A stretch of 60,133 nucleotides of DNA. Source: Alphaproteobacteria bacterium UBA3612 (GTDB taxonomy: Bacteria; Pseudomonadota; Alphaproteobacteria; Sphingomonadales; Sphingomonadaceae). Positions within the stretch are counted from its first letter, which is position 1, and each line of letters begins with the position of its first letter. Made by a program: the position numbers and the translations under genes. The notes under the pieces were generated by a model that was given only the letters and a program-made list of their open reading frames with translations, was not told the DNA's origin and ran no database searches. Below are positions 33,104-40,172 of the stretch, piece by piece. Location: assembly GCA_002375465.1 (NCBI GenBank), contig DFLT01000011.1, positions 1 through 60,133 of the forward strand, given 5' to 3'.

Positions 33104-34368
33104 CCGGAGAGCCACTCCGGCAGTTGGTCTTGCCCGATCAGATCCTCGTAACTTGGCCGCTCGCGCACGATCGCCCAGCGGTCGCCGGAGACCATGACTT
33201 CGGGTGTCAGCAGGCGGGAATTATAGCTGTTGGCCATGGCCGCACCATAGGCGCCCGCAGTTCGGAACACCATCAGATCGCCGGTATCGAGCCGGGGCAG
33301 CGTCCGTTGCGATGCAAACGTATCGCCGGTCTCGCACACGGGACCGACGACATCGGCGACCATCGGATCACCCTGCGGCTGGCGTACCGCCTGTATATCG
33401 TGCCAGGCATCGTACAGGCTGGGCCGCATCAGGTCGTTCATCGCAGCGTCGATGATCAGGAAATTACGCTCCCGCCCGCCCTTCAGCCGGACGACCCGGC
33501 TGACCAATATGCCGGCATTGCCGGCGATCAGCCGACCCGGCTCGAAGGTCAGGCGAACGTTCCAGTCGCGCGTGATCCGTGCGACCATGCCACCATATTC
33601 GGCGGGGCTCGGCGGTTCCGGCTGGTCCGACAGATAGGGCACGCCCAGGCCGCCGCCCAGATCGGCGCGGCTGATGTCATGCCCCTCGGCCCGCAGCTGG
33701 GCGATCAATTCTCCGACGCGTTCGAACGCCCGCTCCAGCGGATCGAGACTGGTCAACTGGCTGCCGATATGAACGGCCACACCCAGGGCATCGATGCCCG
33801 GCAGGGAACGCGCGAGATCGAATGCAGCCGGAGCGGTATCGATGGCGATGCCGAATTTGTTTTCCGCCCGGCCGGTGGAAATCTTCGCATGCGTCATCGC
33901 ATCGACATCGGGATTCACGCGAAAGACGATGGGCACCACCCGGCCCATTTCCACGGCCACCGAACTCAGTAGCTCAGCCTCTGGCAGGGATTCGACGTTG
34001 AACTGGTAAATGCCGGCATCGATTGCGGCGCGCATTTCCTCTGCTGTTTTGCCCACACCGGAAAAGACGATCCGGTCCGCTGGAACGCCTGCGGCCAGCG
34101 CCCGCTTCAACTCGCCGATAGAGACCACATCGGCGCCCGCGCCCGCGCGCGCGAGCGTGCGAATGACGGCCTGGTTGGGATTTGCCTTTACGGCATAGGC
34201 GACCAGCGGATCGGGAAGCGCGCCGAGAGCCGAGGTGAACACCTGATAATGGCGCAGCAGCGTTGCCGTCGAATAGCAGTAGAAGGGGGTACCCACCTCC
34301 GCCGCCAGCGCTTCCAGATTGACGTCTTCGGCGTGAAGGACGCCGTCGCGATAGTGAAAATGGTCCAT
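33100..34368 (-). CDS. lysA: diaminopimelate decarboxylase, 422 aa
   Basis: PLP enzyme for the last step of lysine synthesis. The PLP-lysine motif is YAVKANPNQAVIRTLARAGAGADVVS. Also present are SGVGKTAEEMRAAI, the HIGSQLTSLDPLERAFE loop, the Gly-rich DLGGGLGVPY phosphate site, EPGRLIAGNAGILV and the C-terminal CETGDTFASQRTLP and GAYGAAMANSYNSR. The ATG overlaps the stop of the small lipoprotein gene (TGATG), the usual order argH-lipoprotein-lysA in alphaproteobacteria. Confidence 0.97.
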   Translation of the reverse strand: MDHFHYRDGVLHAEDVNLEALAAEVGTPFYCYSTATLLRHYQVFTSALGALPDPLVAYAVKANPNQAVIRTLARAGAGADVVSIGELKRALAAGVPADRIVFSGVGKTAEEMRAAIDAGIYQFNVESLPEAELLSSVAVEMGRVVPIVFRVNPDVDAMTHAKISTGRAENKFGIAIDTAPAAFDLARSLPGIDALGVAVHIGSQLTSLDPLERAFERVGELIAQLRAEGHDISRADLGGGLGVPYLSDQPEPPSPAEYGGMVARITRDWNVRLTFEPGRLIAGNAGILVSRVVRLKGGRERNFLIIDAAMNDLMRPSLYDAWHDIQAVRQPQGDPMVADVVGPVCETGDTFASQRTLPRLDTGDLMVFRTAGAYGAAMANSYNSRLLTPEVMVSGDRWAIVRERPSYEDLIGQDQLPEWLSG

Positions 34369-34622
34369 CAGTTGGGCGGCAGGTCGAACGGATCTTCCGC
34401 GCGTTCCTCTGAATTGCGAACGACGTCGTCGATGCGCAGGGGCGCGGCCTGCGGCGGCGGCTCCAGCATCGCCTCCGGCGTCGGGGTTTCCTCTTCACCG
34501 AAAGCGGGCGGTGGCGGTCCGCCCTGCGGCCATTGCAGCGGTCCCTGCGATCCGCACGCGGCCAGCGCCAGCACGAGACCAAGCGCCAGACCCGGCGAGA
34601 GCGGGAGAGCGAGCCTTTTCAT
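34368..34622 (-). CDS. small lipoprotein of the argH-lysA interval, 84 aa
   Basis: Lipoprotein signal peptide MKRLALPLSPGLALGLVLALAAC with lipobox LAAC (Cys23), then a short proline-rich chain ending EERAEDPFDLPPN. Such tiny lipoproteins sit between argH and lysA in many proteobacteria and may be exported to the outer membrane. Its ATG overlaps the argH stop and its stop overlaps lysA. Confidence 0.85.
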   Translation of the reverse strand: MKRLALPLSPGLALGLVLALAACGSQGPLQWPQGGPPPPAFGEEETPTPEAMLEPPPQAAPLRIDDVVRNSEERAEDPFDLPPN

Positions 34623-36007
34623 TTCACGTCCTTTCGCGCGTCGACGATGCGGGCACGAACCTGATCCGGCGCGGTGCCGCCAAAGCTGGTACGGCTGGCG
34701 ACGGAGGCATCCACCGACAGGACATCATATACGCGCTCGTCGATCCGTTCGTCGATGCCGGTCAGCACGTCGAGCGGCAGGTCGGCCAGCATGGCGCTGC
34801 GCCGCTCCGCCTCCGCAACGGCGCGGCCGGTAATGTGGTGTGCCTGGCGGAAGGGGACGCCTGCCTCTCTCACCAGCCAGTCGGCCAGGTCCGTTGCGGT
34901 CGAATGACCTGCGGATGCCGCCGCCTTCATGCGGTCGGTGTCGAAGGCGAGGCCGTCGACCATGCCGGTCATCGCGGCCAGGGCCAGTGCCAGCGTGTCA
35001 TAGGCCTCGAATACGGGGGCCTTATCCTCCTGCATGTCCTTCGAATAGGCCAGCGGCAGGCCCTTCATGACGGTGGCGAGCCGTGTCAGCGCACCCATGA
35101 ACAGGCCCGCCTTCGCCCGTACCAGCTCCGCCGCGTCGGGGTTGCGCTTTTGCGGCATGATGGAACTGCCGGTGGAATATTCGTCGGGCAGCTTCACGAA
35201 GGACCATGGCTGCGATGCCCAGATCACGACCTCCTCCGACAGGCGGGACAAATGCAGGCCGGCCTGCAGGCAGCAGGTCAGGAATTCCAGGGCGAAATCG
35301 CGGTCGCTGACGGCGTCCAGACTGTTCGCAGTGGGGCGGTCGAAACCTAGCCTTTCCGATGTCATTTGTCTGTCGATCGCGAAGCCGGTGCCCGCCAGTG
35401 CCGCCGCCCCCAGCGGCGATTCGTTCAGGCGCGCCCGTGCATCGGCGAAGCGGCCCCGGTCGCGCCGGATCATTTCGACATAGGCCATCAGATGATGGCC
35501 AAGCGTCACCGGCTGCGCCGTCTGAAGGTGGGTGAAGCCCGGCATCACGCTGGCGGCATGCTCCTCCGCCCGCATCAGCAGCGCGCTTTGAAATGCCGTC
35601 AGTCCCGCGTCCAGCCGGTCGATGGCGCCCCGGACCCACAGGCGCAGATCGGTCGCGACCTGATCATTGCGCGACCGCGCGGTGTGCAGGCGCCCGGCGG
35701 CGTCGCCGATCTTTTCCTTCAGTCGCGCCTCCACATGCATGTGGATATCCTCCAGCGCGAGATCCTCCTCGATCGGGCCGGTTTCCCACTCGGCGGCGAT
35801 TTCGGCGAGACCGGCGTCAATGGCGGCGGCGTCATCGGCAGAAATGATGTTCTGCGCGGCCAGCATGGCGGCGTGCGCGCGGCTGCCCTCAATGTCTTCG
35901 CGCCACATACGCTTGTCGACACCGATGGAGGCGTTAATCTCCTGCATGATAGCGGCGGGCCCTGCGGCGAAGCGGCCGCCCCACATTTTGTTGGAGTGAT
36001 CGGACAT
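34619..36007 (-). CDS. argH: argininosuccinate lyase, 462 aa
   Basis: Final step of arginine synthesis, a homotetrameric fumarase-superfamily lyase. MWGGRFAAGPAAIM, HMHVEARLKEKIGDAAGRLHTARSRNDQVATDLRLW, MPGFTHLQTAQPVTLGHHLMAY and the signature GSSIMPQKRNPDAAELVRAKAG are all present. The start at 36007 has AAGG at proper spacing and shares the palindromic CATG with the start of the divergent tlpA-like gene. A later start at MWGGRF is possible but would shorten the normal N-terminus. Confidence 0.97.
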   Translation of the reverse strand: MSDHSNKMWGGRFAAGPAAIMQEINASIGVDKRMWREDIEGSRAHAAMLAAQNIISADDAAAIDAGLAEIAAEWETGPIEEDLALEDIHMHVEARLKEKIGDAAGRLHTARSRNDQVATDLRLWVRGAIDRLDAGLTAFQSALLMRAEEHAASVMPGFTHLQTAQPVTLGHHLMAYVEMIRRDRGRFADARARLNESPLGAAALAGTGFAIDRQMTSERLGFDRPTANSLDAVSDRDFALEFLTCCLQAGLHLSRLSEEVVIWASQPWSFVKLPDEYSTGSSIMPQKRNPDAAELVRAKAGLFMGALTRLATVMKGLPLAYSKDMQEDKAPVFEAYDTLALALAAMTGMVDGLAFDTDRMKAAASAGHSTATDLADWLVREAGVPFRQAHHITGRAVAEAERRSAMLADLPLDVLTGIDERIDERVYDVLSVDASVASRTSFGGTAPDQVRARIVDARKDVK

Positions 36008-36926
36008 GCGGACCCTTGCGTTTCTTTTGGCGTCGGCGCTGCTTGTCACCTCGGCCTGCGATAATCGTGCATCGGATAAGGCTGTGGAGGACAGCTCGCA
36101 ACCCGCCCCGGCACTGGGGGAGCCTGACTATTCGCATGCAGGCGAGCCCGCGCCCGACGTGACGCTGATGCGGCAGGACGGCGGCCCGCTGGCTTTGGGG
36201 GCGTTTCGCGGTACGCGGACGCTGGTCAACCTATGGGCGACATGGTGCGCGCCGTGCGTCGCGGAACTGCCCGCGCTCGACCGGCTGGCGGCGGCGAAGG
36301 GCTATGACATGAACGTCGTGGCGGTCAGCCAGGATATTGGCGGATGGGAAAAGATCACGCCCTTTCTGGAGCGGGTGCCCATGGAACATGCCACTATTCT
36401 GAGCGACGAAGACGGGGCGCTATCGCGCGCCTACGGCGCCGCGGGCCTTCCCTTGACGATCATGTACGATGCGGATGGCCGCGAATTGTGGCGCGTCAAC
36501 GGTCCACGCGAATGGGATCAGCCTGGCGGCCTGCCCGGGGACACGGCAGATGCGGCGAGCGTGCCCGAGGCCGGAAGTGGGAATGAGGTGGAGCAGGCAG
36601 GCGCCGACGCCATGGACGCCGAGCTGAAGGCTGAGGGCGTCGCCTGGGTCGCGCGCGGACAGGAACCCGGCTGGATTATCCGCCTGACACCCGGCGAGAC
36701 GATCGAGGTGGAGGCGGATTATGGCGAGGTCACCGCGACGCTGCCCGCCCCCGATGCCGCGCCATCAGGTCAATTCGCACTGGCCCGCACGACCGGCGGC
36801 ACGAGCTTCGCCCTGTCGACGACGGAGCAGCCGTGCACCGACACGATGAGCGGCAGACCCTATCCCCAAACCGTGCAGATGCAGCTGAACGGGAAAACCT
36901 ATCGCGGGTGCGGTGGCGCGATTTGA
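36006..36926 (+). CDS. TlpA-like thioredoxin fused to a COG3650-type domain, lipoprotein, 306 aa
   Basis: Lipobox VTSAC at residues 14-18, so it is anchored at a membrane and faces the periplasm. Residues 45-180 are a TlpA/ResA thioredoxin with active site WATWCAPC (Cys81, Cys84) and the cis-Pro GLPLTI. Residues 215-306 are a separate domain (ARGQEPGWIIRLTP ... EQPCTDTMSGRPYPQTVQM ... YRGCGG) seen as stand-alone COG3650/MliC-like lipoproteins. The fusion links a thiol reductase to a probable envelope-stress domain with its own Cys pair. GGAG lies 8 bases before ATG. Confidence 0.88.
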   Translation: MRTLAFLLASALLVTSACDNRASDKAVEDSSQPAPALGEPDYSHAGEPAPDVTLMRQDGGPLALGAFRGTRTLVNLWATWCAPCVAELPALDRLAAAKGYDMNVVAVSQDIGGWEKITPFLERVPMEHATILSDEDGALSRAYGAAGLPLTIMYDADGRELWRVNGPREWDQPGGLPGDTADAASVPEAGSGNEVEQAGADAMDAELKAEGVAWVARGQEPGWIIRLTPGETIEVEADYGEVTATLPAPDAAPSGQFALARTTGGTSFALSTTEQPCTDTMSGRPYPQTVQMQLNGKTYRGCGGAI

Positions 36927-36996
36927 GTGATAGGAGGTGAAGCCGCTTCGCCCCTCGGGCGACCAATACGGCAATGGCCAATTTCAGGAGAAGCCC

Positions 36997-37560
36997 GTGT
37001 CCTTGAGTAGCCTTCTCATTCCGTCGTTCACCCAGATGCTGAAAGGCTTGTCGAAGTGGCTTCAAACGGGCGCGACCGGTGCGGATGCCGACGCGGACGC
37101 GCTGCTGACCAGGCGGCTGGCCGACGATATGTATCCTTTGGCGTCGCAGGTCTTCTTTTCCTGCTTCATGGTGCAGGACGCGATCTTTCGCCTTCGCGGG
37201 CAGAAGGTGCCTGATGCTGTTGAGGGCATCCGCCGTAAAGCCTGGAGGGCGGGAGAAGAGCCGGTGGCGTTCGCAGATGCGATTCGCCAAATCGAAGACA
37301 CGATGTCACTGCTCGACTCACTTGCCCCTGATGCGCTCGACCAGGGCGCCGATAGGCACCTGCGTATCGAACTTCCCAATGGACTCCTGTTCGAACTGAG
37401 CGGCCAGGAGTACGCGCGTGACTGGGCTCTGCCGCAATTCTACTTCCACATATCCATGGCCTATGCGCTGCTGCGGCATCAGGGCGTGGAACTGGGCAAG
37501 GCGGATTATCTCGCCCATATTCTTACCTATATCCAGCAAGCGCCCGCAGAGACTGCGTAA
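36997..37560 (+). CDS. DUF1993 family protein, 187 aa
   Basis: GTG start behind AGGAG with spacing of 6. The product begins SLSSLLIPSFTQMLKGLSKWL and contains RLADDMYPLASQVFFSCFMVQDAIFRLRG and the C-terminal LPQFYFHISMAYALLRHQGVELGKADYL. This is the DUF1993 (DinB-like four-helix) pattern, with His residues suggesting a metal site. Function unknown. It follows the TlpA gene by 70 bases. Confidence 0.9.
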   Translation: MSLSSLLIPSFTQMLKGLSKWLQTGATGADADADALLTRRLADDMYPLASQVFFSCFMVQDAIFRLRGQKVPDAVEGIRRKAWRAGEEPVAFADAIRQIEDTMSLLDSLAPDALDQGADRHLRIELPNGLLFELSGQEYARDWALPQFYFHISMAYALLRHQGVELGKADYLAHILTYIQQAPAETA

Positions 37561-37595
37561 GGTCTGGCCGGGCGCCTGCTAAAGCGCCGTGTCTG

Positions 37596-37982
37596 CTAAA
37601 GCGTCGTCTTCCCGATATCTTCCAGCAGTTCCTCGCACATGGTGTGCATGCGCTTGCAATGATCCTTGTCATGGCGGGCACACTCGTCGCGGCATTCTTC
37701 CGCAGCTGTCTTCAGCAGCGCCATTGCGGCCTTGATGACCTGTTCATTGGAGCCGGTACGGCGGGCGGCAACGGTGGAGAACATCGCGGCGATGTCGGAA
37801 AGGTCGCTGCATTTGCGGAAACAGGGTCGCATCTCGATGATATGCTCTTCCGCGACGCAGGCGTCGGCGCAGGACGAGGCGAGCGTGGCCGCCCACATTG
37901 CGTGCTTTATGGTTTCTGCCAGTGGGTCGTTCAGATGGTCTTCGACATCGGGGTGGGCGGCGATCATCTTGGCGATGGACAT
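37596..37982 (-). CDS. DUF326-like four-helix cysteine-rich protein, 128 aa
   Basis: Begins MSIAKMIAAHPDVEDHLNDPLAETIKHAM behind AGGAG. Cysteines fall on helix faces in the spacing seen in copper-storage and DUF326 four-helix proteins: SSCADACVAEE, MRPCFRKCSDLS, EECRDECARHDKDHCKRMHTMC. That suggests storage or chaperoning of Cu(I) or another soft metal in the cytosol, by analogy. The end of the gene (CGCTTTAGCAG including the stop) is repeated directly downstream at 37578-37588. Confidence 0.85.
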   Translation of the reverse strand: MSIAKMIAAHPDVEDHLNDPLAETIKHAMWAATLASSCADACVAEEHIIEMRPCFRKCSDLSDIAAMFSTVAARRTGSNEQVIKAAMALLKTAAEECRDECARHDKDHCKRMHTMCEELLEDIGKTTL

Positions 37983-38078
37983 GGAAATCTCCTGCGGTTC
38001 GGGTTCGCGCCATGAACGCGCCAGCCCGTCAGGAGTTCGACCCCGTCGATTGATTCGAAAAAATTTCGGGGAAGCGGC

Positions 38079-38152
38079 TGGAGCGGGCGACCGGGATCGA
38101 ACCGGCATCACAAGCTTGGAAGGCTGGTGTTCTACCATTGAACTACGCCCGC
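38079..38152 (-). tRNA. tRNA-Gly (anticodon TCC)
   Basis: Minus strand begins GCGGGCGTAGTTCAATGGTA. The anticodon loop is CTTCCAA, the T-arm GGTTCGATCCC, the acceptor pairs with CGCCCGC, and TCCA ends it. 74 bases. It is the second gene of a tRNA-Tyr/tRNA-Gly unit. Confidence 0.96.
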
Positions 38153-38185
38153 ACGGCGCTGTAACAGACACTTAGCAGACAAATC

Positions 38186-38271
38186 TGGTGGAGGGGACAG
38201 GATTCGAACCTGTGTACGCATACGCGGGCAGATTTACAGTCTGCTGCCTTTAACCACTCGGCCACCCCTCC
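38186..38271 (-). tRNA. tRNA-Tyr (anticodon GTA)
   Basis: Type II tRNA. Minus strand begins GGAGGGGTGGCCGAGTGGTT. The anticodon loop is CTGTAAA, the T-arm GGTTCGAATCC, the acceptor pairs with CCCCTCC, and CCA is encoded. 86 bases; tRNA-Gly follows 33 bases downstream. Confidence 0.96.
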
Positions 38272-38297
38272 AACGGGCTTGCCCAGCAAGGTCGCGC

Positions 38298-38326
38298 TAG
38301 ATGGCGAACGGGCCTTTGCCTGTCAA
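38298..38326 (-). promoter_or_regulatory. promoter for tRNA-Tyr/tRNA-Gly
   Basis: TTGACA, 17-base spacer, CATCTA on the minus strand. Transcription would begin about 20 bases before tRNA-Tyr. Confidence 0.6.
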
Positions 38327-38353
38327 CAGAACTGCGCTAGCGCCGCGCCTATT

Positions 38354-39142
38354 ATGGCAAAAAGAGGAAGAGCAGGACGCGAGGCGTCCAAGGCAAAGCG
38401 CGGCACAGGCGGCATCCGGCTATACGGCCGGCATGCGGTCGAGGCGGCGCTGGACAATCCCAACCGCACGGCACGCAAGCTGTTCGTCACGTCGGAGATC
38501 GCGCAGAAATATCATCTGCCAACCGACCTGCCGGTGGAGCGCGGTGACGGCGCTGCGCTGGCCCGCATGGTCCCCGGCGATGCCCCGCATCAGGGTCTGG
38601 TGCTGGAGGTCGATGCGCTGCCCGTCGTGCATCTGGACCAATTGCTGGGCGGCAGAAAGCCGCTCTTGGTGCTGGACCAGGTGACGGATCCGCACAATGT
38701 CGGCGCCATTATCCGGTCGGCAGCGGCGTTCGGTGCGGCGGGCATCATTACGCAGGACCGGCACTCGCCGCCCGAATCGGGCGCCTTGGCAAAGGCGGCG
38801 TCGGGGGCGCTGGAGCGGATGCCGTGGTGCCGCGTCACTAACCTCGCCCGCGCGCTGGAGGAGATTGCCGAGGCAGGCTATTGGCGCGTCGGTCTGGCGG
38901 GAGAGGCGGAACGGACGCTGTCCGAATCGACACGGGACATGCCGACCTGCCTGGTCCTGGGCGCAGAGGGCGATGGGCTGCGGCAGAATGTGGCGGCGCA
39001 TTGCGACGTGCTGGCCCGCCTGCCGATCAGCGATGCGGTGGAAAGCCTGAACGTCTCCAACGCCGCGGCGGTCGCGCTTTATGCGGTGACGAACGCCACC
39101 GACACCAGCCATCCGGCGGCTGCGCCCAATAAAATGACCTGA
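38354..39142 (+). CDS. rlmB: 23S rRNA 2'-O-ribose methyltransferase (RlmB/TrmH family), 262 aa
   Basis: SPOUT-class methyltransferase. The N-terminal substrate-binding domain contains LYGRHAVEAALDNPNRTARKLFV. The knot domain has the three motifs VLDQVTDPHNVGAIIRSAAAFG, LVLGAEGDGLRQ and LPISDAVESLNVSNAAAVALYA. Start at ATG 38354 gives MAKRGRAGREASKAKRG, the usual basic N-terminus. It is divergent from the tRNA-Tyr unit and overlaps the DUF1294 gene tail to tail by 64 bases. Confidence 0.94.
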   Translation: MAKRGRAGREASKAKRGTGGIRLYGRHAVEAALDNPNRTARKLFVTSEIAQKYHLPTDLPVERGDGAALARMVPGDAPHQGLVLEVDALPVVHLDQLLGGRKPLLVLDQVTDPHNVGAIIRSAAAFGAAGIITQDRHSPPESGALAKAASGALERMPWCRVTNLARALEEIAEAGYWRVGLAGEAERTLSESTRDMPTCLVLGAEGDGLRQNVAAHCDVLARLPISDAVESLNVSNAAAVALYAVTNATDTSHPAAAPNKMT

Positions 39143-39372
39143 GCGAAAGCAATCTGCCAAAGCCGTTTGGAAAATGGCTGCTTGCGGGTTTTGTGGCGGA
39201 GGGAATGCCTGGCCAGAAAGGCCGCTGGCGTTCCGCCAAGGGCGGACAAGAGAAGGAGAGTGTCCTCTGCCACGCGCCGCGATCCCGAGCGCGCACATGC
39301 CTTGTCGCGCCAGAACGTCAGAAAAGTGAAAATATTGACGGCGCATAGGGCAATGAGGATCGAGGATGCCAT
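39079..39372 (-). CDS. DUF1294 membrane protein, 97 aa
   Basis: Shows the DUF1294 pattern: LIALCAVNIFTFLTFWRDKACARSGSRRVAEDTLLLLSALGG, then FLARHSLRHKTRKQPFSKRL and a C-terminal membrane helix ending GAAAGWLVS. Three transmembrane segments, function unknown. Start MASSILIAL at 39372 fits the family; the frame is open to 39402. The last 64 bases are antisense to the end of rlmB, so the two genes are convergent and overlapping. Confidence 0.85.
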   Translation of the reverse strand: MASSILIALCAVNIFTFLTFWRDKACARSGSRRVAEDTLLLLSALGGTPAAFLARHSLRHKTRKQPFSKRLWQIAFAQVILLGAAAGWLVSVAFVTA

Positions 39373-39480
39373 GGACGGTCCATCGCCCGCTGCGTCTTTC
39401 ATTCGGATTAAGCAGCTTAGCTAAATGACGGCCTATCGGCGCAGCAAACGGTGCGCGCCGATAGGCATCGGGAAGCCGGA

Positions 39481-39981
39481 TCAATAGCAGTAGCGCTTGC
39501 GATCCTTGTCCTTGCCGACTTCGTGGCCGAGCACGCCGCCTACGGCCGCGCCGAGGATGGTGCCGACCGTCTTGTCGCCGCGGCCTGCCACTTGGTTGCC
39601 GAGGACGCCGCCGACGACGCCGCCGATCACCGTGCCGGTGTTGACGCCATTGGAGCTGCGGCAGCGGTCGTAGCTGTCATAATAGCGGTCGTCGCGCCCA
39701 TACCAGCCGCCGCGGGTGTCCGCGGCGGTGCGGTAATAGACCGGCTGGCGCCGCTGGTCATAGCGATTGTCGTAACGATTCTGGTAGCGGGCGGGGCGAT
39801 AATCGCGCCTGTCGCGGCGATCCTCGTTTCGATAGCGGCGGTCCGAATCATGGCCGCGCCGAAAGTCGCGCTTGTCGTAATGGCGTTCGTAGCGGCCGCG
39901 GTCGTCATGGTCTCTGGCGGCGGCGGGAATTGCGGTGAAGCTGGTGGCTGCCACGGCGGCGATCAACAGGGATTTCAACAT
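39481..39981 (-). CDS. glycine-zipper 2TM outer-membrane protein, 166 aa
   Basis: A signal peptide (to AAARD) precedes a charged Arg/Asp/Tyr-rich middle (residues 22-110) and a C-terminal glycine zipper (GTVIGGVVGGVLGNQVAG, then GTILGAAVGGVLGHEVG) of the Rick_17kDa/2TM family, ending RKRYCY. Such proteins are outer-membrane lipoprotein-like antigens or envelope stabilisers. AAGGAG lies before ATG. The middle is repetitive (RNEDRRDRRDYRPARYQNRYDNRYDQ in pieces) and likely unstructured. Bases 39982-40172 after the start hold only a short tandem CCAAGGCCAGTC repeat. Confidence 0.88.
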   Translation of the reverse strand: MLKSLLIAAVAATSFTAIPAAARDHDDRGRYERHYDKRDFRRGHDSDRRYRNEDRRDRRDYRPARYQNRYDNRYDQRRQPVYYRTAADTRGGWYGRDDRYYDSYDRCRSSNGVNTGTVIGGVVGGVLGNQVAGRGDKTVGTILGAAVGGVLGHEVGKDKDRKRYCY

Positions 39982-40172
39982 GGGGGACGCTCCTTCTTAC
40001 ACACCCCTTGAGACTGGCCTTGGGACTGGCCTTGGGATTGGGTGTGACCGCGGGCGGAACAGGGGACCGTTGTTTAAGCCCGCGGCCACGAACCCTGTTT
40101 GCGCGTGCCGGGCTGAGACATTGCTGAATGGTGCGTGCAGCCGTTGTTAATCCATGTTCGTCACCTGAGAGA

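Noticed and set aside
40005..40035. Tandem repeat CCAAGGCCAGTC as a regulatory array
   Set aside because: Only two full units and no conserved partner; most likely slippage in a spacer.
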